Source: an uncultured Flavobacteriaceae bacterium (lineage in GTDB: Bacteria; Bacteroidota; Bacteroidia; Flavobacteriales; Flavobacteriaceae). From it: 64,000 nucleotides of DNA. The stretch lies in NCBI GenBank assembly GCA_947500525.1, contig CANMSH010000002.1, positions 682,001 through 746,000 of the forward strand. The letters run 5' to 3'. The position numbers and the translations under genes are program-made. Shown here piece after piece: positions 44,901 through 51,455 of this stretch (within the stretch, counting starts at the first letter, position 1; every line of letters begins with the position of its first letter). The notes beneath the pieces were generated by a model. It did no database searches, was not told the DNA's origin, and saw nothing but the letters and a program-made list of their open reading frames with translations.

Positions 44901-46796
44901 ATCAATTTTGATAATGATGATGTGGTGAATGTAACCATCACTCCATACAATGGGGCCGGATCAGCAACTGGATGTACTGCTGAGAGTTTTACCATCGTTG
45001 CTGCTACTCCAACAATACCTAACTGTACCAATTTAGATAGCCCTGCAAATAATGCAACTGATATTGCCGTTGATACGAATATCTCTTGGAATGCCGTAAG
45101 CGATGCCACAGGATATAGAATTTCTATCAGCTCTACAAGTGGTAATAACAACATCACCGATTTTGATAACGGAAACAATACCAGTTACAATCCTCCTATC
45201 AATTTTGATAATGATGATCTGGTGAATGTAACCATCACTCCATACAATGGGGACGGATCAGCAACTGGATGTACCGCTGAGAGTTTTACCATCGTTGCTG
45301 CTACTCCAACAATACCTAACTGTACCAATTTAGATAGCCCTGCAAACAGTGCAACTGATATTGCCGTTGATACGAATATCTCCTGGAATACCGTAAGCGA
45401 TGCCACAGGATATAGAATTTCTATCAGCTCTACAAGTGGTAATAACAACATCACCGATTTTGATAACGGAAACAATACCAGTTACAATCCTCCTATCAAT
45501 TTTGATAATGATGATGTGGTGAATGTAACCATCACTCCATACAATGGGGCCGGATCAGCAACTGGATGTACTGCTGAGAGTTTCACCATCGTTGCTGCTA
45601 CTCCAACAATACCTAACTGTACCAATTTAGATAGCCCTGCAAACAGTGCAACCGATATTGCTGTTGATACGAATATCTCTTGGAATGCCATAAGCGATGC
45701 TACAGGATATAGAATTTCTATCAGCTCAACAAGTGGTAATAACAACATCACCGATTTTGATAACGGAAACAATACCAGTTACAATCCTCCTATCAATTTT
45801 GATAATGATGATCTGGTGAATGTAACCATCACTCCATACAATGGGGCCGGATCAGCAACTGGATGTACTGCTGAGAGTTTCACCATCGTTGCTGCTACTC
45901 CAACTATACCTAACTGTACCAATTTAGATAGCCCTGCAAACAGTGCAACCGATATTGCTGTTGATACGAATATCTCTTGGAATGCCATAAGCGATGCTAC
46001 AGGATATAGAATTTCTATCAGCTCAACAAGTGGTAATAACAACATCACCGATTTTGATAACGGAAACAATACCAGTTACAATCCTCCTATCAATTTTGAT
46101 AATGATGATCTGGTGAATGTAACCATCACTCCATACAATGTCACTGGAAATGCAACTGGATGTACTGCTGAGAGTTTCACCATCGTTGCCGCTACTCCAA
46201 CTATACCTAACTGTACCAATTTAGATAGCCCTGCAAATAATGCAACTGATATTGCTGTTGATACGAATATCTCTTGGAATACCGTAAGCGATGCTACAGG
46301 ATATAGAATTTCTATCAGCTCTACAAGTGGTAATAACAACATCACCGATTTCGATAACGGAAACAATACCAGTTACAATCCTCCTATCAATTTTGATAAT
46401 GATGATCTGGTGAATGTAACCATCACTCCATACAATGTCACTGGAAATGCAACTGGATGTACTGCTGAGAGTTTTAGAACAGAAGAAGAAATTATACCAG
46501 AAGATGATACTAAATATGGCTTTTCTCCAAATGGAGATGGGATTCGAGATGTTTGGAAAATAATGAATATCGAGAACTACCCGAACAATAGAGTGACGAT
46601 CTATAATCGTTGGGGAAATGTTGTTTTTCAAATATCTGGTTATGATAATGTTTCGAGAGTATTTAATGGAACGGCAAACAAATTAACTGGTTTTGGAGCT
46701 GGTGAACTTCCTTCAGGCACATACTTTTTCAATATCGAAATTCAGGGTAGTCACAATTTAAAAAAACTAAAAGGTTTTATAGCTCTAAAACGATAA
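41919..46796 (+). CDS. Giant T9SS type B cargo: leucine-rich repeats, Ig-like and tandem Fn3-like repeats
   Basis: 1,625 residues. Signal peptide (~1-21). Leucine-rich repeats of the bacterial surface type fill ~30-480 (for example LSNNQLPSLNITNNIDLQ). An Ig-like domain (~555-640, GESITLLTEVSGTQNHYKWF) follows. Then come two divergent and seven nearly identical ~99-residue Fn3-like repeats (835-1519), and finally a type B sorting domain (~1530-1625, FSPNGDGIRDVWKI to FIALKR) with the usual NRWG. Secreted through the type IX system and attached to, or released from, the surface. The PorP/SprF gene follows 7 nt later, a standard partner for type B cargo. Probably adhesion (inference). Confidence 0.92.
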   Translation: MTREKFIFLLLFAAIFIKVSAQTTPVPDTNFEQFLVDQGLDTNGLTGNILNTDAQSITNLNVTRTDITDFTGLEAFVNLVTLNAGTNQFLTLPLNALVLLEELRFRDNQALASLDLSSNAALRVFEIRAKSSLPIPTIPSIDLSQNTNLEKINIATFASITTLTLPVTPTLVDIDLASLSVPVIDLSLLTGDIDFKLVGSKVNVNIVYPNKVEAMKRLELSSIVFPILDLSELIGLERLSLFGSNVESLTLPNTNNLTVITIWNHKINAPLSMSVVPQLEALDIRSNFGTVPLDIDLSSNLELTSLNLTNDLMNVIDVTQNTKLTTFRVYTNNLTTLDVTQNLVLDRLEAYQNQLPSIDLSQNTVLQWLNLSNNQLPSLNITNNIDLQSVNISANLFTGTGLDLTQNISLRTLNAAFNQIESLDITQNVALGSLTINDNLFTGTDIIDQFYEHYQNRPSMRVNLNVENNMLSGRIPDFFSVFPIELQTRRNGLKFSGNAFEFGDFENEHLDYISLLSTMTIGPSPDFIFRDYAYAPQAKVNAIENPVRNAGESITLLTEVSGTQNHYKWFKDGVEIPDAPDAPELVLTNLNTCDAGLYHAEITSDLVPFENANPPGTNGRNLLLVRNDITLTVNATKECVGLVQPANGATNIPINTGIEWVDTPGACGYKISVGTTTGGTDVVNDEDVGEVTVYNFTSNLAPNQQYFVTIVPYYDDGDFTGCTEQSFTTNATAVVPSCTQLLSPTNGAIDIRNDLPDISWNPANGADEYRVSVTGSLSTSNNITDQIITGNSYNFSNNFDNGETVTVTIIPRNSIGDAVGCTSESFTIVSATPTIPNCTNLDSPANNATDIAVDTNISWNAVSDATGYRISISSTSGNNNITDFDNGNNTSYNPPINFDNDDLVNVTITPYNGNGSATGCTAESFTIVAATPTIPNCTNLDSPANSATDIAVDTNISWNTVSDATGYRISISSTSGNNNITNFDNGNNTSYNPPINFDNDDVVNVTITPYNGAGSATGCTAESFTIVAATPTIPNCTNLDSPANNATDIAVDTNISWNAVSDATGYRISISSTSGNNNITDFDNGNNTSYNPPINFDNDDLVNVTITPYNGDGSATGCTAESFTIVAATPTIPNCTNLDSPANSATDIAVDTNISWNTVSDATGYRISISSTSGNNNITDFDNGNNTSYNPPINFDNDDVVNVTITPYNGAGSATGCTAESFTIVAATPTIPNCTNLDSPANSATDIAVDTNISWNAISDATGYRISISSTSGNNNITDFDNGNNTSYNPPINFDNDDLVNVTITPYNGAGSATGCTAESFTIVAATPTIPNCTNLDSPANSATDIAVDTNISWNAISDATGYRISISSTSGNNNITDFDNGNNTSYNPPINFDNDDLVNVTITPYNVTGNATGCTAESFTIVAATPTIPNCTNLDSPANNATDIAVDTNISWNTVSDATGYRISISSTSGNNNITDFDNGNNTSYNPPINFDNDDLVNVTITPYNVTGNATGCTAESFRTEEEIIPEDDTKYGFSPNGDGIRDVWKIMNIENYPNNRVTIYNRWGNVVFQISGYDNVSRVFNGTANKLTGFGAGELPSGTYFFNIEIQGSHNLKKLKGFIALKR
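44421..46476 (+). repeat. Seven tandem 297-nt repeats inside the T9SS cargo gene
   Basis: Copies begin at 44421, 44718, 45015, 45312, 45609, 45906 and 46203, each exactly 297 nt; the last is cut short at ~46476. By eye they differ at only a handful of positions. The clearest variation is at the loop before SATG or NATG: GNG, GAG, GDG, GAG, GAG, VTG, VTG. Each encodes one Fn3-like unit. The array keeps the reading frame, so loss or gain of a copy would change only protein length. Confidence 0.95.
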
Positions 46797-46803
46797 TATA
46801 TTT

Positions 46804-47730
46804 ATGAGAAATTACTCTACACTATTTGTGATATTCATTGTTTTTGTACTATGCAACAATCCCATGTTTTCTCAGCAAACTCCGAGTTTTTCTGAGTATA
46901 ATTTCAATCCATTTATTATCAATTCTGCTTACGCTGGATTTGAAAATTCTACCGAAATCACGATGAGTACAAATGGTCTTATAAATCAATTTGATGGTAG
47001 CCCCAGAAGTCTAGTGTTTTCTGCGAACGCCCCTTTAAATTCTGATAAAATTGGTCTTGGTGGTGGAGTTTTGCGAAATCAAATAGGTGTCACCTCCATA
47101 ACAAGTATCTTTGGGGCCTATTCTTATAAAATACATTTTGATCTTAAAAAAGATCGACCTGCTTGGGAAGTATTTACCGAAAACGTTATTTCTTTTGGAA
47201 TTACCGCAGGTATGCAATTCTATAACGATAATTTATTAGAACTGGATATTGACGATGACGAGATTTTTAATCAAAATGTACAGGCTACCGTACCAACAAT
47301 TGGGGCTGGTTTTTTATGGGAAAAAAAGCAGTTTTATATTGGTCTCTCATCTCCAAATCTATTGGGAAGTCGTCTTGCAAAAAATGACCAAATTCAACTT
47401 AAAAATACGTATTATGCTTACTCAGGATATCGTTTTTTTACCAGCCCTTTTCAAAAGGTCTTGGTAAAACCTAGTATTTTAGTGAAATACGAGCAAGGTG
47501 CACCAATGCAAGTTGATTTCAACACTTCTGTAACATACAAGAACAAACTTGAATTTGGAATTGGTTTTAGAACAACTTCAATATTTAATGCGCTTGTAGG
47601 ATTCTATGCTTTCGAGAATCTAAGATTTATATACAATTATAATCAAGCTGTGGGTAATTCTTTATTAACAAGCACACACGGAATTGTACTCAGCTATCGC
47701 TTTGGGCAAGGATTCAAAAATAACAATTAA
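46804..47730 (+). CDS. PorP/SprF family type IX secretion membrane protein
   Basis: 308 residues, signal peptide (~1-23), then an outer-membrane beta-barrel of the PorP/SprF family. The opening QQTPSFSEYNFNPFIINSAYAG is diagnostic, and the C-terminus ends in strands with GIVLSYRFG. These proteins pair one-to-one with large type B cargo and help secrete or anchor it. It starts 7 nt after the cargo stop, so the two form an operon. Confidence 0.95.
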   Translation: MRNYSTLFVIFIVFVLCNNPMFSQQTPSFSEYNFNPFIINSAYAGFENSTEITMSTNGLINQFDGSPRSLVFSANAPLNSDKIGLGGGVLRNQIGVTSITSIFGAYSYKIHFDLKKDRPAWEVFTENVISFGITAGMQFYNDNLLELDIDDDEIFNQNVQATVPTIGAGFLWEKKQFYIGLSSPNLLGSRLAKNDQIQLKNTYYAYSGYRFFTSPFQKVLVKPSILVKYEQGAPMQVDFNTSVTYKNKLEFGIGFRTTSIFNALVGFYAFENLRFIYNYNQAVGNSLLTSTHGIVLSYRFGQGFKNNN

Positions 47731-47809
47731 TAATTGTCATTCTAATTATTTATTATTTTGTGTTACTTTTTTTCTATTCTGTCGTCTAAAAATAAAAGAA
47801 TCAACCATC

Positions 47810-48529
47810 ATGAAAAACAACACTCCCGCTAAGATTTTTTTATTCTTAGTTTTACTATCTTTTATGGCATGCGGACCCACCACAAACAATCCTGAGTTTC
47901 TTCAAAAAGTAGAAGGTCGCTATTTATTTACGGCTGATGAAATTTTGAAGGTATATTCAAAAGACAATGTTTTATTAATCAAGTGGCGTGGTAACAACGA
48001 AATTCAACCGTCCAAATTAAACGAAGACACTTTTTACGTGAAAGAAATGAACGCTAAAATTCAATTTCTTACCAATCCAGAAGATTCGCATGAATATCTT
48101 GTGTTTTTGCCAAAAAATGAAGGAGATTCTATCGAATATATCCATAAAAAATTAGATACTAGTGACAAAATTCCTAGTGAGTATTTGGCTAACAACGAAT
48201 ATGAGAAAGCATTAGAAGGCTATCTCGCCATTCAGAAGCAAGATTCAATGAGCCCACTAATAAAATTTTGGAATTTTGATAAAGAAGGAAGAAAATATTT
48301 AAAAAATGATAAACGGGAGCATGCAATGAATATATTCAAATTAAATGCCGTATTGCATCCAAAAGAATCAAACGCTTATGTACGTTTGGCAAAAATTTAT
48401 CTCGAGAGTAAGGATACTGTAAATGCTCTGACTAACTACAAAATGGCATTGAAATACAATTCTGGCAGTAGACGCCTTAAAAGAATAATAGAAAAATTAC
48501 AAAGGAAAGAAGCCGAAAATACTAATTAA
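47810..48529 (+). CDS. Lipoprotein with TPR-like C-terminal helices
   Basis: 239 residues from the ATG at 47810, chosen because it opens a lipobox leader (MKNNTPAKIFLFLVLLSFMACG, with the Cys in LSFMACG near residue 21). The longer frame upstream overlaps the PorP/SprF gene. The N-terminal half is beta-rich and unassigned (KVEGRYLFTADEILKVYSK). The C-terminal half carries helix pairs of TPR type (YEKALEGYLAIQKQDSMS; YVRLAKIYLESKDTVNALTNYKMAL). Function unknown. It may serve the T9SS cluster directly upstream (inference). Confidence 0.8.
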   Translation: MKNNTPAKIFLFLVLLSFMACGPTTNNPEFLQKVEGRYLFTADEILKVYSKDNVLLIKWRGNNEIQPSKLNEDTFYVKEMNAKIQFLTNPEDSHEYLVFLPKNEGDSIEYIHKKLDTSDKIPSEYLANNEYEKALEGYLAIQKQDSMSPLIKFWNFDKEGRKYLKNDKREHAMNIFKLNAVLHPKESNAYVRLAKIYLESKDTVNALTNYKMALKYNSGSRRLKRIIEKLQRKEAENTN

Positions 48530-48542
48530 GGCATTATATTTG

Positions 48543-49268
48543 ATGCATAGTTTGATTGAGGTTTCAAATAGAATTATGCACACATCAAATATTAAACATA
48601 AAATCCTTCTATTGTTAATGTTTACTGGAGTATTTTGCACCAGTACTATCTATGGGCAAAATGATACCATAAAAAAGAAATCAAAAAATAAAACACTTTT
48701 AGATACCAGAAAGAAAGCAGATGGTATTTCTATTGCTATCCCAGATAAAATAAATCCGTTATTCGACATCAATAAAAAGAAGGCTCCAGTTTTAAAACCT
48801 TTGAGTTATTATTTAAACTTGGGCAGTAGTTCATCTTCGAAACAACCTAATTTTATGTCTCCTAAGAAAAGAGACGCGGATGTTTATGTACAAAGAAATT
48901 TTAACGGTAAAGATACTAGTAACCCAAAACTATCTAGTGATGCAGCATTGGGTACAATTGAAAGCTCTACGAAGTTTGTGAAAATTGAATTTAGAGATCA
49001 CGGATTGGTTGATGGTGATCGTGTTCGAATTTATCTAAATGAACGCGTGGTTGATGCAAATACAACCTTAAAAGGCTTATCGGCCTTCATTACAATTCCA
49101 CTCGAAAAAGGATATAATAGAATTGATTTTAAAGCTTTAAATCAAGGCCTAGTCGGTCCTAATACAGCTCAATTTTTTGTGTATGATGATAAAGGCGCTT
49201 TGGTCAAAGCACAAGCATGGAATTTGACTGCCGGTAAAGTTGCAACCCTAGGTATTATCCGCTATTAA
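48543..49268 (+). CDS. Secreted protein of unknown function
   Basis: 241 residues from the ATG at 48543; a second ATG at 48576 gives a shorter, more typical signal peptide (HKILLLLMFTGVFCTSTIYGQ). The mature protein is Lys/Ser-rich at first (~35-115), then has an all-beta C-terminal domain (VKIEFRDHGLVDGDRVRIYLNERVV, FITIPLEKGYNRIDFKALNQG) like secreted Flavobacteriaceae proteins of unknown role. It lies 13 nt behind the lipoprotein gene and is probably in the same unit. Confidence 0.75.
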   Translation: MHSLIEVSNRIMHTSNIKHKILLLLMFTGVFCTSTIYGQNDTIKKKSKNKTLLDTRKKADGISIAIPDKINPLFDINKKKAPVLKPLSYYLNLGSSSSSKQPNFMSPKKRDADVYVQRNFNGKDTSNPKLSSDAALGTIESSTKFVKIEFRDHGLVDGDRVRIYLNERVVDANTTLKGLSAFITIPLEKGYNRIDFKALNQGLVGPNTAQFFVYDDKGALVKAQAWNLTAGKVATLGIIRY

Positions 49269-49280
49269 AACTATAATACA

Positions 49281-49826
49281 TTGAATACCCAAGACTTAGA
49301 ACAACTGAAATATCCCATCGGTCAAGCGAACATTTCTGCGTCTATTTCAAATGATCAAATAGATAAATGGATTGCTGTTTTAGAAGAGTTTCCTACAAAA
49401 CTGAAAAATTTAGTATCAAATTTGAACGACGATCAATTAGATACGCCGTATCGTGAAGATGGATGGACGGTGAGACAAGTTGTACATCATTTGGCTGATA
49501 GCCATCATCATAGCTATATTCGCTTTAAATGGACTTTGACGGAAAAGAATCCTAAAATAAAAGCTTATTTCGAGCAAGAATGGGCCGAATTGCACGATAG
49601 TAAATCTGCGCCAATATCATTATCTTTAAATGCATTGGCATCAACTCATGCTAAATTGGTTTATTTTCTTAAAGGTGTTTCTAAAGATGATTTACAGAAT
49701 TATTTTATTCACCCAGAAACGGATACTAAAGTTAAGTTAACGTCAAATATTGGAATTTATGCTTGGCATTCTATGCATCACTATGCACATATTGAAAATT
49801 TAATGATTAGAGAAGGTTGGGTTTAA
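49281..49826 (+). CDS. YfiT/BstA-like DinB-superfamily hydrolase (putative bacillithiol transferase)
   Basis: 181 residues, four-helix DinB fold with the metal ligands in place: VVHHLADSHHHSYIRFKW and WHSMHHYAHIENL. Opening pattern LKYPIGQANI matches the YfiT group. In Bacillus such proteins are named bacillithiol transferases; Bacteroidota homologues may use other thiols. Starts at a TTG (49281); no in-frame ATG is close. It is 12 nt downstream of the secreted protein gene but is probably functionally separate. Confidence 0.85.
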   Translation: MNTQDLEQLKYPIGQANISASISNDQIDKWIAVLEEFPTKLKNLVSNLNDDQLDTPYREDGWTVRQVVHHLADSHHHSYIRFKWTLTEKNPKIKAYFEQEWAELHDSKSAPISLSLNALASTHAKLVYFLKGVSKDDLQNYFIHPETDTKVKLTSNIGIYAWHSMHHYAHIENLMIREGWV

Positions 49827-49842
49827 CTTGTATTTAATTAAA

Positions 49843-50034
49843 CTAAAATAATTTATCATTCAATTGCTTTTTCTCTTCTAACAAGATTTTTCTAGCCTTT
49901 GAAAGTTCAATTTCTTTCTCACTTTTAGTCATAGTAGAATTCTTAATCAAGCTTTGCTTAAACGATTCAAATTGTTCTTTAATTAAACTCCAATAAGCAT
50001 TTGATCCTTTACTATGTATTTCTAAATTTTCCAT
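49843..50034 (-). CDS. Small helical protein encoded after the redoxin gene
   Basis: About 63 residues from the second Met (MENLEIHSKGSNAYWSL), which overlaps the redoxin stop region by 13 nt; a longer frame starts at 50046. Charged and helical throughout (SEKEIELSKARKILLEEKKQLNDKLF), so probably a coiled coil. Not recognised. Real because it is tightly coupled to the redoxin gene and has normal codon composition. Confidence 0.55.
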   Translation of the reverse strand: MENLEIHSKGSNAYWSLIKEQFESFKQSLIKNSTMTKSEKEIELSKARKILLEEKKQLNDKLF

Positions 50035-50579
50035 TTTATATTGCATCCTATACTAGGTTTTTGTTTTTCGCTATTCGTTTTCCCTTCAAGTAAGCAATCT
50101 AAAGCATGTCTCAAATCCTTTCCGGTAACTGGAAGTCCATTACCAGGTCTAGAGTCATCTAATTGTCCGCGATAAATCAATTTTAAATTCTTATCGAATG
50201 CGAAGATATCCGGGGTACAAGCCGCATCATAACTGATGGCAACCTCCTGTGATTCATCATATAAATAAGGAAAAGGGTATGATAATTCTTGAGCCATTTT
50301 ACGCATTAAATAAGGGGCATCATCCGGATAATTTTTCACATCATTTGAAGAAATTGCAATACATTTTACTTTTTTCTTCTCATAATCATTCGCTATAGCG
50401 ACTAACTCCTCATTCACATGTACTACAAAAGGGCAATGATTACATATAAAAAAGATGACAGTAGCCATATCACCACGTAGTTCAAACAAAGAAAGTTCTT
50501 CTCCCGAAACAGTATCGTACAAAGTAAAACCCGGTGCCATTGTGCCTAACGGGATCATATTTGATTCAGTTCTTGCCAT
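50022..50579 (-). CDS. Thioredoxin-fold redoxin with CNHC motif
   Basis: 185 residues of the thioredoxin/AhpC-TSA fold. The redox motif is CNHC inside ICNHCPFVVHVNEELV, characteristic of a group of bacterial redoxins. A further Cys in the AACTPDIFAFDK block follows the cis-proline position, and a GxxLRHALDCLLEG tail closes the protein. Cytoplasmic: no signal peptide. Likely reduces peroxides or disulfides, but the partner is unknown. It overlaps the small helical protein downstream. Confidence 0.88.
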   Translation of the reverse strand: MARTESNMIPLGTMAPGFTLYDTVSGEELSLFELRGDMATVIFFICNHCPFVVHVNEELVAIANDYEKKKVKCIAISSNDVKNYPDDAPYLMRKMAQELSYPFPYLYDESQEVAISYDAACTPDIFAFDKNLKLIYRGQLDDSRPGNGLPVTGKDLRHALDCLLEGKTNSEKQKPSIGCNIKWKI

Positions 50580-50657
50580 TTAACATCTTTCAAAATTCAT
50601 ACATTAAAGATATAAAAAAATTGTATTTTTAAACACAAATTAACCACAATTATCAGG

Positions 50658-51116
50658 ATGAGAACATTACAACAATGGTTCGATGAATACGCCGTTAGTC
50701 ACCAAAATGAAACAAATATTGCCATTCATTATATCTGCGTCCCTGCTATATTTTTTAGTATTGTAGGTATCATAATGTCTATCCCTTCTGCGCCGCTACA
50801 AAATTTATTCAATCTCAATAATCCTTTCGTTGAAAATTGGGCAACCATGCTGTTAGTACTCTATTTATTGTTTTACTTGCGCTTATCATTCTCTATGTTC
50901 TTAAAAATGCTCGTGTTTTCTGTAATTTGTATTGTAGGAAATTATTATTTAGGCCAATACCTTCCTTTATTGTATACATCAATAGCCATTTTCGTTGTTG
51001 CTTGGGTCTGTCAGTTTTATGGCCATAAAATTGAAGGTGCGAAACCTTCTTTTCTAAAAGACATTCAATTTCTGTTAATTGGACCTGCATGGGTCGTAAA
51101 AAAAATGTTTAACTAA
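50658..51116 (+). CDS. Mpo1-like (DUF962) membrane protein
   Basis: 152 residues, with the DUF962/Mpo1 opening LQQWFDEYAVSHQNETNIAIHYI and three to four membrane helices (~28-45, 62-92, 98-118). The invariant H..N...H pattern (SHQNETNIAIH) and FYGHKIEGAKPS near the C-terminus hold the probable iron ligands. Yeast Mpo1 is a dioxygenase that shortens 2-hydroxy fatty acids, so lipid oxidation is suggested. The stop overlaps the csaA start by 1 nt. Confidence 0.9.
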   Translation: MRTLQQWFDEYAVSHQNETNIAIHYICVPAIFFSIVGIIMSIPSAPLQNLFNLNNPFVENWATMLLVLYLLFYLRLSFSMFLKMLVFSVICIVGNYYLGQYLPLLYTSIAIFVVAWVCQFYGHKIEGAKPSFLKDIQFLLIGPAWVVKKMFN

Positions 51117-51454
51117 TGAGCAAATCTATATCCTTTGAAGATTTTACGAAGATAGACATCCGCATAGGTACCATCATTGAAGTGAATGATTTTCCAAAAG
51201 CTAAAAAACCGGCATATCAGTTAAAAATCGATTTTGGAGAATTGGGTATTAAAAATTCTAGTGCCCAAATTACAGATCTCTATTCGAAAAACGATTTACT
51301 ACAAAGACAAGTGACGGCAGTTGTCAATTTTAATTCAAAACAAATAGCTAATTTCATGAGTGAATGCCTGGTTCTTGGTGTGGCTAACACAAAGGGAGAA
51401 ATTGTATTGTTAAAAGCAAGAAAGAAAATAAAAAACGGAGAACAAGTAAGTTAA
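51116..51454 (+). CDS. csaA: tRNA-binding CsaA-like protein
   Basis: 112 residues forming one OB-fold tRNA-binding domain (FTKIDIRIGTIIEVNDFPKA, SSAQITDLY, QVTAVVNFNSKQIANFMSE, VLGV). This is the CsaA arrangement, related to the tRNA-binding end of methionyl- and phenylalanyl-tRNA synthetases. CsaA has been proposed as an export chaperone in Bacillus. It begins on the last base of the upstream stop and is followed 1 nt later by the oxidoreductase gene, so the three genes form one transcript. Confidence 0.92.
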   Translation: MSKSISFEDFTKIDIRIGTIIEVNDFPKAKKPAYQLKIDFGELGIKNSSAQITDLYSKNDLLQRQVTAVVNFNSKQIANFMSECLVLGVANTKGEIVLLKARKKIKNGEQVS

Positions 51455-51455
51455 T

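Noticed and set aside
44294-46366. Seven regularly spaced minus-strand frames of 96 codons each
   Set aside because: They are the antisense shadow of the 297-nt repeats in the T9SS cargo gene and have no independent start signals.
44421-46476. CRISPR-like array
   Set aside because: The repeats are 297 nt, contiguous, in frame and code for Fn3-like domains. There are no spacers and no cas genes.
47684-47809. N-terminal extension of the TPR lipoprotein
   Set aside because: It overlaps the PorP/SprF gene and would bury the lipobox.
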